Assembly: GCF_051846935.1 (NCBI RefSeq) | Contig: NZ_JBPYCS010000030.1 | Location: 1 to 32,161, forward strand | Direction: 5' to 3' | Length of the DNA: 32,161 nt | Source of the DNA: JBPYCR01 sp051846935 | GTDB lineage: Bacteria; Bacillota; Bacilli; Bacillales; Amphibacillaceae | Shown here: in pieces, positions 1-7,681 of the stretch | Layout: the number at the start of each line of letters is the position of its first letter | Numbering within the stretch: the first letter of the stretch is position 1 | Made by a program: the position numbers and the translations under genes | The notes under the pieces: model-generated | The model's database searches: none | What the model was told of the DNA's origin: nothing | The model's input: the letters and a program-made list of their open reading frames with translations, nothing else

Positions 1-1017
1 GCTTTTATATTTTTATACCCTTTTTTAATTGCAATTATCGTTTCTATAATCTTAAATCCGTTTGTTAATTACATTGAGAATAAGTGGAGACTTCCTCGAT
101 ATGTGGCAATTTGCACGGTATTATTTTTAGTTATTATTTGTTTTATGAGCATCATAGCACTCGTTGTCTCAGAAGTGCTCCAAGGGTCAACGATGTTAGC
201 AGAAAAAGCACCGGTGTATATGAAAGAGTTGTTCCTCCAATTCCAATTGTTGTTAGAAGGATTTGTTTATCCTGTATATAATAAGATTACGATGTTTATT
301 CATTCGTTAGACGCATCATATCAAGCAACGTTTGAAGATTATTTTCAATCGCTACTTAATACTATTGCATCAACCGGTACAAGCTTTTTACAAGCAAGTT
401 TATTAAAAATACCTGCACTATTATCTACTTTTCCCCATTCAGCGGGCATAGTTTTAATTATTTTTATTGGTACTTTTTTAATATTGCAAGACTGGAAGCG
501 ATTAAGCGGTTTTATAAACCAGCTCGTACCAGGTTTTATAAATATATCGCATTATACAATGCATTTTAAAAAAGCATTTACAGGATTTTTCGTTGCACAG
601 CTACTTCTCGTACTAATAACTGGTGTTCTAATTTTTGTTGGATTGGCGATTATAGGTGTTCAGCATGTACTTACGATAACAATCATCGTTATGATTATCG
701 ACCTGATACCTTATATTGGTGTTGGCTTTTTATTTATTCCATGGATTTTATACTTATTTCTAGATCAACAATACGAATTAACGATTTATTTATCTTCACT
801 TTACGTAATAATTGTTATTATCCGTCAAATTCTTGAGCCCAAAATGGTATCCTCTCAAATAGGCATACACCCGTTATTTGCATTAGTCGTCTTGTTTATC
901 GGCTATCAGCTGTGGGGAATTGCTGGTATTTTAATAAGCCCACTCATACTAATTTGTTTAGGCGCATGCTATCAAGCAGGATTACTAACACAAATAGGAA
1001 ACTTTATAAAAGGATAA
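1..1017 (+). CDS. ytvI: YtvI, AI-2E-family sporulation membrane protein (5' end missing)
   Basis: The reading frame is open from the first base, so the gene runs off the left edge; the first in-frame ATG (103) is internal and not a start. The visible 338 residues are very hydrophobic, with long membrane segments at the N-terminus, around residues 135-155 and repeatedly through the C-terminal half, including the helix motif DLIPYIGVGF and the ILEPKMVSSQIGIHP block typical of the AI-2E transporter family (PF01594). In B. subtilis the family member at this locus, YtvI, is a sporulation-associated integral membrane protein of unknown transport substrate. Its 3' end faces fxsA with only 4 nt between the two stop codons. 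Family assignment is firm; the YtvI assignment rests on its position beside fxsA and pyk. Confidence 0.85.
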   Translation, partial: AFIFLYPFLIAIIVSIILNPFVNYIENKWRLPRYVAICTVLFLVIICFMSIIALVVSEVLQGSTMLAEKAPVYMKELFLQFQLLLEGFVYPVYNKITMFIHSLDASYQATFEDYFQSLLNTIASTGTSFLQASLLKIPALLSTFPHSAGIVLIIFIGTFLILQDWKRLSGFINQLVPGFINISHYTMHFKKAFTGFFVAQLLLVLITGVLIFVGLAIIGVQHVLTITIIVMIIDLIPYIGVGFLFIPWILYLFLDQQYELTIYLSSLYVIIVIIRQILEPKMVSSQIGIHPLFALVVLFIGYQLWGIAGILISPLILICLGACYQAGLLTQIGNFIKG

Positions 1018-1021
1018 TGTA

Positions 1022-1417
1022 TTACCATTTACGATAAATTATTTTCCCTCTATTTTTAGCCATGTAATACGTTAGCCAATTCAATACAATTACTTTAAAA
1101 GACCCTCTCGTCCATGGTAGTACGAGAAGGAAGCCTACAACGTCTGTTATAAATCCGGGTGTAAATAGAAAAATTGCACCAATCAATATACAAATACCGT
1201 CGATAATTTCGTTTCCAGGCGCTTGGTGTCTGCTCATTGATTCCATCGCCCGCTTCCACACTTTTATTCCTTGCTGACGTGCAAAAGCAATCCCGATGAT
1301 ACCAGTTAAAATAATTAAAGCCACTACCCACCATGGGCCAATCCAACCTCCCGCCCAAATAAAAACGCCAATTTCAAGTGCTGGTACAACTATTAAAGCA
1401 GGAACTAACCACCTCAT
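1022..1417 (-). CDS. fxsA: FxsA family inner-membrane protein
   Basis: This 131-residue membrane protein begins MRWLVPALIVVPALEIGVF and has the FxsA pattern: an N-terminal helix with an E in PALEIG, a second helix around residues 25-45, a short cytosolic loop with ARQQG and a C-terminal pair containing FLFTPGFITDVVGF. E. coli FxsA was named for relieving F-plasmid exclusion of phage T7; its normal role is unknown. The B. subtilis homologue at this locus is YtzA. The ATG is preceded by AAAGGGTGA. It starts 45 nt after pyk stops, so it is probably the last gene of the pfkA-pyk transcript, and it converges on ytvI. Confidence 0.85.
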   Translation of the reverse strand: MRWLVPALIVVPALEIGVFIWAGGWIGPWWVVALIILTGIIGIAFARQQGIKVWKRAMESMSRHQAPGNEIIDGICILIGAIFLFTPGFITDVVGFLLVLPWTRGSFKVIVLNWLTYYMAKNRGKIIYRKW

Positions 1418-1462
1418 AGGTGTTCACCCTTTCCGCATGGGGTTTAAATTCAACAACATTTT

Positions 1463-3223
1463 TTATAATACACTTGCATGTCCTTGGTGGATTTCACCAG
1501 TGACACCGTCTATCGTTATATCTTCTCCATCTTTAATCGCTTCAATCGCGTTATCAACCCCGACAATAACCGGAATACCAAGACTTAAACCGACAACTGC
1601 GGCGTGTGATGTTAAGCCACCTTCTACTGTAATAATTCCACTTACTTTCTTAATTGCTTCCATCATATCTCGATCCGTACCTATTGTTACAAGAATATCT
1701 CCGGCTTTCACTTTTTGGATAGCATCTTTTGAGTCTGTTGCAACTACTGCACGACCATAGGCGCTTCTTCTTCCAATTCCTTGTCCTTTTGCAACAACAT
1801 CCCCAATAACATGTACTTTCATTAAATTAGTCGTCCCGCTTTCTCCAACAGGAACTCCCGCTGTAATAATAACTTTACTGCCGCGATGAAACAGTTTTGT
1901 ACTTAAGCCTCGATCAATTGCAATATCGAGCATTTCATCTGTAGATTTCGCTTCTGTCCCTTGGACCGCATACACTCCCCACACTAAAGACAACTGCCTG
2001 TTTACTGTGTCAGAGAAAGTAACGGCAACAATTGGTGCTTTCGGACGATATTTTGCAATCATACGTGCCGTATGACCGCTCTCGGTTGGTGTAATAATTG
2101 CGCCTACATTCAAGTTTTTAGCTGTATGTGTTACAGATTGACTAATACCATCCGTTATAGTCATATCTACTGATTTCGATCTATTTTTTAAAATTAAATG
2201 ATGATCCAAAGCCGTTTCTGTTTTGACAGCTATACTGCTCATTGTTTGGACCGATTCTACTGGATAATCGCCAGCCGCCGTTTCTCCAGAAAGCATGATT
2301 GCATCTGTACCATCAAATATTGCGTTGGCAACGTCTGAAGCTTCTGCTCGAGTCGGGCGGGGATTCCATTGCATAGAGTCTAGCATCTGAGTAGCCGTTA
2401 TTACTGGTTTGCCAAACGTATTACATTTCGTAATTAATTGTTTTTGGACGAGTGGGACGTCTTCTGCTGGAATTTCAACACCTAAGTCTCCGCGTGCTAC
2501 CATTATGCCATTACTTACTTCCAATATGTTATCTATGTTTTCTACGCCTTCAGCATTTTCAATTTTTGAGATAACATGGATATGTGTAGCGTGATGTTCT
2601 TCTAGCAATTCTTTTATTTCAAGTACGTCTGAAGCACGTCGTACAAAGGATGCTGCTATAAAATCGACACCTTGCTCAATGCCAAACATTATGTCGTTTG
2701 CATCTTTTTCTGTTATTCCAGGTAAGTTCACCTTTACATTAGGTACATTTACCCCTTTTTTGTTCTTTATAATCCCAGCGTTTAATGCTTTTGTTTTAAT
2801 TTCGTTGTTCGCTTTATCAATCGAAACAACTTCCAGTTCGATTAATCCGTCATCGAGTAAGATTTTCGAACCAACATGTACATCGTTGATTAGCTGATCA
2901 TACGTAACAGAAAAACGCTCATCCGTACCTGCTACCTCATTCATACAAATAGAGAGGGGCTGATCTTTTTTTATTTCGGCCTCGCCATTAATAAATGACC
3001 CTGTACGTATCTCTGGCCCTTTCGTATCTAATAGTATTGCAATCGTTTTACCTGTCTGTTTAGCAGCATTTCTAATATTTTTAATCCGTTCTCGATGTTC
3101 ATCGTAGTCTCCATGTGAAAAGTTTAAGCGGGCAACATTCATCCCAGCCTCCATTAAACGTGTTAATGTTTCAATTGACTCGGATGCAGGTCCAATTGTA
3201 CAAACGATTTTTGTTTTTCTCAA
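1463..3223 (-). CDS. pyk: Pyruvate kinase with extra C-terminal PEP-utiliser domain
   Basis: This enzyme converts phosphoenolpyruvate and ADP to pyruvate and ATP in the last step of glycolysis. The start is TTG, preceded by AAAGGGG at about 8 nt, and gives the family N-terminus MRKTKIVCTIGPAS. Visible landmarks are ARLNFSHG (31-38), LLDTKGPEIRTG (64-75), the active-site block VISKIENAEG and GDLGVEIP. At 586 residues it is about 110 longer than E. coli PykF: residues from about 475 form the extra domain found in Bacillus-type pyruvate kinases, similar to the mobile phosphohistidine domain of PEP synthase, with its histidine in TSHAAVVG (His540). The gene lies 22 nt downstream of pfkA, so the two are very probably cotranscribed. 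Confidence 0.97.
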   Translation of the reverse strand: MRKTKIVCTIGPASESIETLTRLMEAGMNVARLNFSHGDYDEHRERIKNIRNAAKQTGKTIAILLDTKGPEIRTGSFINGEAEIKKDQPLSICMNEVAGTDERFSVTYDQLINDVHVGSKILLDDGLIELEVVSIDKANNEIKTKALNAGIIKNKKGVNVPNVKVNLPGITEKDANDIMFGIEQGVDFIAASFVRRASDVLEIKELLEEHHATHIHVISKIENAEGVENIDNILEVSNGIMVARGDLGVEIPAEDVPLVQKQLITKCNTFGKPVITATQMLDSMQWNPRPTRAEASDVANAIFDGTDAIMLSGETAAGDYPVESVQTMSSIAVKTETALDHHLILKNRSKSVDMTITDGISQSVTHTAKNLNVGAIITPTESGHTARMIAKYRPKAPIVAVTFSDTVNRQLSLVWGVYAVQGTEAKSTDEMLDIAIDRGLSTKLFHRGSKVIITAGVPVGESGTTNLMKVHVIGDVVAKGQGIGRRSAYGRAVVATDSKDAIQKVKAGDILVTIGTDRDMMEAIKKVSGIITVEGGLTSHAAVVGLSLGIPVIVGVDNAIEAIKDGEDITIDGVTGEIHQGHASVL

Positions 3224-3245
3224 AACGATAACCCCTTTCCTTCAT

Positions 3246-4205
3246 TTAAATAGACAGTTCCTTCGATAGTTCATACATTTCTTTATTTAATTGGTTTTCT
3301 TTTTCTAACACTTGTAAGATTGGGTGATCGATTACAGCGTTATGTTGCAATCCGACCATCCTTCCATTTTTTCCGTTGAGTAAGAGATCGACTGCTTTAG
3401 CCCCTAACCGGCTAGCCAGGACACGATCAGCTGCTGTTGGAGAGCCGCCACGTTGAATATACCCTAAAACTGTGACTCGCGTTTCCATATTCGTAGCTTC
3501 CTGAATCCGCTTACCGTAATTAAAGCCACTGCCTACGCCTTCTGCTAATATAATGATGCTATGTCGTTTCCCACGTTCATGACCTCGCTGCAAACGGTCA
3601 ATGACCTCTTCGAAGCTTTCTGTATATTCCGGGATTAAAATACTTTCAGCCCCGTCAGCTAAACCAGACCATAGAGCTAAATCTCCTGCATCTCTTCCCA
3701 TTACCTCAATTATATATGTACGCTCGTGCGATGTAGCAGTATCGCGTATTTTATCAATCGCTTCAATAATAGTGTTTAACGCTGTATCAAATCCAATCGT
3801 AAAGTCTGTACCGGCTATATCATTATCAATCGTTGCTGGAATTCCAATGCACAGAAAACCTTTTTCAGTTAATTTCTGCGCTCCTCGAATACTACCGTCA
3901 CCACCAATTACGATTAATCCGTCGACTTTATTTTTTTTCAATTGTTCGATCGCTTTCCATTGACCTTCATCTGTTACGAATTGTTCGCATCTAGCTGAGC
4001 GTAAAATCGTTCCTCCACGATGGATAATATCACCTACTGAACCGAGCTCCATTTTTTGCATATTTCCTTCGATTAGCCCTTGATACCCATTATACACTCC
4101 AAATACTTCTATACTATGATATATTGCTTTACGAACGACCGCTCGGATAGAAGCATTCATACCGGGCGCATCGCCACCACTCGTTAACACAGCTATTCGC
4201 TTCAT
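3246..4205 (-). CDS. pfkA: ATP-dependent 6-phosphofructokinase
   Basis: PfkA phosphorylates fructose 6-phosphate to fructose 1,6-bisphosphate, the committed step of glycolysis. The 319-residue length equals the usual bacterial allosteric enzyme. Motifs seen: the nucleotide-binding loop TSGGDAPGMNASIRA (8-22), GGDGS (101-105) and the catalytic PATIDNDIAGTD with Asp127. Residues for the allosteric site (for example RGGSPTAADR) are also present, so ADP activation and PEP inhibition are expected from the family. The ATG has a GGGGTG ribosome binding site. It is followed by pyk after 22 nt, and its promoter candidate lies inside the accA terminator just upstream. Confidence 0.97.
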   Translation of the reverse strand: MKRIAVLTSGGDAPGMNASIRAVVRKAIYHSIEVFGVYNGYQGLIEGNMQKMELGSVGDIIHRGGTILRSARCEQFVTDEGQWKAIEQLKKNKVDGLIVIGGDGSIRGAQKLTEKGFLCIGIPATIDNDIAGTDFTIGFDTALNTIIEAIDKIRDTATSHERTYIIEVMGRDAGDLALWSGLADGAESILIPEYTESFEEVIDRLQRGHERGKRHSIIILAEGVGSGFNYGKRIQEATNMETRVTVLGYIQRGGSPTAADRVLASRLGAKAVDLLLNGKNGRMVGLQHNAVIDHPILQVLEKENQLNKEMYELSKELSI

Positions 4206-4243
4206 ATTTTCACCCCGTTTTTGTTTAACTCTGTCCCTGTAAT

Positions 4244-4272
4244 AGAATAATCAAGAGGCTGACACCAGTCAA
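4244..4272 (-). promoter_or_regulatory. Candidate sigma-A promoter for pfkA-pyk, nested in accA terminator
   Basis: Read on the minus strand, TTGACT (4267-4272) and TATTCT (4244-4249) are separated by exactly 17 nt. The -35 box lies in the loop-side half of the accA terminator hairpin and the -10 in its downstream tail. This would let pfkA-pyk be transcribed independently of accDA. It is a consensus match only. Confidence 0.5.
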
Positions 4273-4276
4273 CCTC
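4255..4276 (-). terminator. Rho-independent terminator after accA
   Basis: GAGGTTGAC and GTCAGCCTC (minus strand) pair over 9 bp with one G-T pair around a 4-nt loop, starting 15 nt after the accA stop and followed by the T-rich tail TTGATTATTCTATT. The tail is interrupted, so termination may be partial. Confidence 0.75.
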
Positions 4277-4291
4277 TATACGTACACACAA

Positions 4292-5251
4292 CTATTCAGA
4301 CTCTGTATAATCTCCTATCTGACTATATTTTTGCCATCTTTTTTCCAACAACTCTTCAACTGAGTAGTTATTTAAAGTATGCAAAGACTGCTCTAGCACT
4401 TGATCAATTTCCTTTGCCTGCGCCTCTATGTTTCGATGTGCGCCCCCTTTTGGTTCAGGGATAATTGTATCAATTACACGGAATTCTTTTAAATCATAAG
4501 ATGTTATTTTCATCGTTTCCGCAGCTTTTTGAGCTAGGCTAGCATCCTTCCATAATAACGCTGCAGCACCTTCAGGTGATATTACAGAATATGTAGAGTT
4601 TTCAAGCATATGTATATGATCGCCAACTCCAAGCCCTAAAGCACCCCCGCTTCCGCCTTCACCAATTACGATACAAACCACCGGAACTTTTAGGCCAGCC
4701 ATTTCGACGAGGTTCTTTGCGATTGCTTCACTTTGGCCACGTTCCTCAGCTGCCTTTCCTGGATAAGCTCCTTTCGTATCAATAAAACAAATAATCGGTC
4801 GCTGAAACTTTTCTGCTTGTTTCATATGGCGCAATGCTTTCCGGTAGCCTTCTGGGTGAGGCATACCAAAATTACGACGAATATTTTCCTTCGTCGCCTT
4901 CCCTCGTTGATGACCGATCACCGTTACTGGGTTATCTTTATAAAAAGCGACTCCTGCTACAATTGCTTCGTCATCTCCATAATAACGATCTCCGTGAAAT
5001 TCAATGAAATCAGTAAAAATATGTTCCACATAATCAAGTGTTGTTGGCCGTTCCTGATGACGCGCCATTTGAACACGATTCCAAGGCCTTAAATTAGAAT
5101 ATATATCATCTTCAAGAATACTTAATCTATTTTCCAACGTACTAATTTCTTCAGATAAATCAATTTCACTATCTTTAGATATTTTCTTTAGTTCTACAAT
5201 CTTATCTTTTAAATTAACAATTGGTTTCTCAAACTCGAGTATTTGTTTCAT
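4292..5251 (-). CDS. accA: Acetyl-CoA carboxylase carboxyltransferase subunit alpha
   Basis: AccA is one half of the carboxyltransferase that moves CO2 from biotinylated AccB to acetyl-CoA, giving malonyl-CoA for fatty acid synthesis. The 319-residue protein has the expected N-terminal helical region (to about residue 70, including RPWNRVQMARH), then the crotonase-fold core with VIGHQRGK, FIDTKGAYPGKAAEERGQ and VIGEGGSGGALGLGVGD, which form the biotin/CoA active-site oxyanion loops. Its ATG overlaps the accD stop by 4 nt (ATGA), so the two subunits are translationally coupled and made in equal amounts. Confidence 0.97.
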   Translation of the reverse strand: MKQILEFEKPIVNLKDKIVELKKISKDSEIDLSEEISTLENRLSILEDDIYSNLRPWNRVQMARHQERPTTLDYVEHIFTDFIEFHGDRYYGDDEAIVAGVAFYKDNPVTVIGHQRGKATKENIRRNFGMPHPEGYRKALRHMKQAEKFQRPIICFIDTKGAYPGKAAEERGQSEAIAKNLVEMAGLKVPVVCIVIGEGGSGGALGLGVGDHIHMLENSTYSVISPEGAAALLWKDASLAQKAAETMKITSYDLKEFRVIDTIIPEPKGGAHRNIEAQAKEIDQVLEQSLHTLNNYSVEELLEKRWQKYSQIGDYTESE

Positions 5252-6105
5252 AACGACACCCCTCCTCTTTCATGCATCTTAAGAAGCGTTGTTAATAACT
5301 GTTTCATTTCATGACGGTGAACCACCTTATCAAGCTGACCATGCTTGAGTAAAAACTCAGCTGTTTGAAAATCATCTGGTAGCTTCTCACGAATGGTTTG
5401 CTCAATAATACGCCTTCCAGCAAATCCAATAAGCGCTTTTGGTTCTGCAAAATTATAATCTCCTACAGAAGCAAAGCTCGCCGAAACTCCACCGGTAGTA
5501 GGGTGTGTCATAACAGAAATCATTAAGCCGCCAGCTTCCGAAAAACGGTCGATAGCTACAGATGTTTTAGCCATCTGCATTAAGCTTAGTACACCTTCCT
5601 GCATACGTGCGCCCCCTGACGCAGTAAAGATAATGAATGGAATAGATTCCTTGTTCGCTCTCTCGATCGCGCGTGCAATTTTTTCCCCAACAACAGAACC
5701 CATGCTTCCCATTCGAAAGCTAGCATCCATAACAGCAAAAGCTGTAAAATGTCCATCTATTGAACCTTTACCAGTAACAATTGCTTCTTCAAGCCCTGTT
5801 TTTTGCTTGTCCTTTTCCAATTTATCCAAGTAGCCAGGAAAACCGAGTGGATTTTTGGACGATAAACGCTTGTCCCATTCTTCAAACGACCCTTCGTCAA
5901 ACAAGCTATTTATTCGTTCCCACGCATTTAATGGATAATGATAATCGCAATTCGGACAAACATGGATGTTTTTTTCTACTTCTTTACGGTAATAAATTTT
6001 ATTACACTCTGCGCATTTTTTCATGAGCCCTTCAGGTACTTCTTGTTTGGATTGTTCATTCGGAACGGACGCATACCTTTTGTTTCGAAATATTTTTTTA
6101 AGCAA
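5248..6105 (-). CDS. accD: Acetyl-CoA carboxylase carboxyltransferase subunit beta
   Basis: AccD partners AccA in the carboxyltransferase. A four-cysteine zinc ribbon is visible near the N-terminus (Cys31, Cys34, Cys50, Cys53), followed by the carboxyltransferase fold with FTASGGARMQEGVLSLMQMA and MTHPTTGGVSASFA. The start is TTG, placed 9 nt after a strong AGGAGG, and gives MLKKIFRNKRYASVP, which matches the family N-terminus; no ATG fits upstream. Length is 285 residues, normal for Bacilli. The 221 nt upstream, to the malic enzyme stop, is AT-rich; I found no FapR-type operator and no clear promoter there. Confidence 0.96.
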   Translation of the reverse strand: MLKKIFRNKRYASVPNEQSKQEVPEGLMKKCAECNKIYYRKEVEKNIHVCPNCDYHYPLNAWERINSLFDEGSFEEWDKRLSSKNPLGFPGYLDKLEKDKQKTGLEEAIVTGKGSIDGHFTAFAVMDASFRMGSMGSVVGEKIARAIERANKESIPFIIFTASGGARMQEGVLSLMQMAKTSVAIDRFSEAGGLMISVMTHPTTGGVSASFASVGDYNFAEPKALIGFAGRRIIEQTIREKLPDDFQTAEFLLKHGQLDKVVHRHEMKQLLTTLLKMHERGGVSL

Positions 6106-6326
6106 GCCTTTACTCCTCCTTTATTGGAAAAACGTATCCACCATTTGATTTAATAAATGACACCGTTCTTCTCACTATATAGGATCGCTACACATACACA
6201 TAAGCATTAGACTAAGTAGAATAAAATAAATAAATGCTATTATATACCTTTTTACTGTTTTTCTTTTTATACTTACTTTTTAAAAAATCATAGCGAACAA
6301 ACAAATATTAACTTCGCTCTTTTATG

Positions 6327-7562
6327 TTATTCATCAATCTGTGTAAGTTTCCTAGTTTTTTCAGCTATTTTCTCCAGGTCTACATCAATCCGTGCGACGC
6401 CTGATTCCATCGCTACGCGTGCAACACTTGAGGCCACAATGGGAGCTACGCGTGGATCAAATGGTGCTGGAATAACGTAATCTGCATGTAGCTCACTTTC
6501 ATCAATTAAAGAAGCAATTGCTTCAGCTGCTGCTACTTTCATTTTTTCATTAATTCTCGTAGCACGTACATCAAGTGCACCTCTAAAAATACCTGGAAAG
6601 GCGAGTACATTGTTTACTTGATTCGGAAAATCAGATCGACCAGTTCCAATGATTTTGGCCCCTGCCTCTTTAGCTACTTGCGGTAAAACTTCTGGGTCTG
6701 GATTTGCCATAGCAAATATGATCGGATCTTCATCCATTTTCTTAATCATTTCTGGAGTAAGAATTCCTCCAACAGATACGCCTATAAATACGTCGGCGCC
6801 TTCCAACACTTGTTCAAGTGATCCTTCTTTTTTATCTTTATTTGTTAATTTTGCCACTTCTTCTTTTACTTCGTTCATTCCGTAAGGTCTGCCTTCGTAA
6901 ATCGCACCTCTTGAGTCACACATAACGATATCACGAACACCAAAGCTAATTAGTAAACGAATAATTGCAATCCCGGCTGCTCCTGCACCATTTGCTACAA
7001 CCTTAATATCTGAAAACGTTTTTCCAACAAGCTTCAGTGCATTAATTAATCCAGCTACAGTTACAATAGCCGTTCCATGTTGGTCATCATGAAAGATTGG
7101 AATATTTGTTTCTTTTTTCAATCGTTCTTCAATTTCAAAACAATTTGGTGCAGCAATATCTTCTAAATTAACCCCACCAAAGGTAGGTTCCATTAATTTT
7201 ACGGTTTGTACTATTTCATCGACATCGTTTGTATCTAAACAGATTGGGAATGAATCTACTCCTGCAAAACTCTTAAATAATACTGCCTTGCCCTCCATAA
7301 CTGGCAGCGCAGCTTCAGGCCCAATATTTCCTAATCCTAATACAGCAGAGCCATCACTAACGACAGCTACCATGTTGCCTTTCATTGTATAATCGTAGAC
7401 TGTTTCTTTTCGATCATATATTTCTTTACATGGTTCGGCTACACCTGGAGAGTATGCAAGACTTAAATCGTTTGCATTTCGTACCGGTACCTTAGGCTGC
7501 AACTGCAGCTTCCCTTTATTAATTTTATGAATATGTAATGCTTCATCTCTTAAATTTGCCAT
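6327..7562 (-). CDS. ytsJ: Malic enzyme (YtsJ type)
   Basis: This enzyme oxidatively decarboxylates malate to pyruvate and CO2, producing NAD(P)H. The 411-residue protein is the short bacterial form without a C-terminal phosphotransacetylase domain. Seen in order: the catalytic tyrosine block LAYSPGVAEPC, the lysine segment GKAVLFKSFAGVDSFP, the metal and substrate motif FHDDQHGTA, the Rossmann loop VVANGAGAAGIAI and FAMANPDPEV. Position between dnaE and accD matches B. subtilis ytsJ, whose product is the main NADP-dependent malic enzyme; cofactor preference here is inferred, not read. The ATG has AAAGGAG about 10 nt upstream, and a strong promoter lies in the gap after dnaE. Confidence 0.93.
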   Translation of the reverse strand: MANLRDEALHIHKINKGKLQLQPKVPVRNANDLSLAYSPGVAEPCKEIYDRKETVYDYTMKGNMVAVVSDGSAVLGLGNIGPEAALPVMEGKAVLFKSFAGVDSFPICLDTNDVDEIVQTVKLMEPTFGGVNLEDIAAPNCFEIEERLKKETNIPIFHDDQHGTAIVTVAGLINALKLVGKTFSDIKVVANGAGAAGIAIIRLLISFGVRDIVMCDSRGAIYEGRPYGMNEVKEEVAKLTNKDKKEGSLEQVLEGADVFIGVSVGGILTPEMIKKMDEDPIIFAMANPDPEVLPQVAKEAGAKIIGTGRSDFPNQVNNVLAFPGIFRGALDVRATRINEKMKVAAAEAIASLIDESELHADYVIPAPFDPRVAPIVASSVARVAMESGVARIDVDLEKIAEKTRKLTQIDE

Positions 7563-7642
7563 TCACATACCGCTCCTTTATTTTAAAACTTACAGTTCAT
7601 TTTTGTCTACTTTACAGATAAATCAGACCACTTAACTATTTA

Positions 7643-7670
7643 ATTATAACAAATGGATTGTTGCTGTAAA
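7643..7670 (-). promoter_or_regulatory. Sigma-A promoter for malic enzyme gene
   Basis: On the minus strand TTTACA (7665-7670) and a perfect TATAAT (7643-7648) are 16 nt apart, in the 119-nt gap between dnaE and the malic enzyme ATG. This predicts a leader of about 75 nt. Confidence 0.65.
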
Positions 7671-7681
7671 GTATTGTTATG

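Noticed and set aside
1296..1760. 154-codon plus-strand ORF across fxsA and pyk
   Set aside because: Antisense to two conserved genes; composition reflects their codon structure.
6106..6326. FapR operator or riboswitch before accD
   Set aside because: No TTAGTACC-type palindrome and no recognisable riboswitch core.
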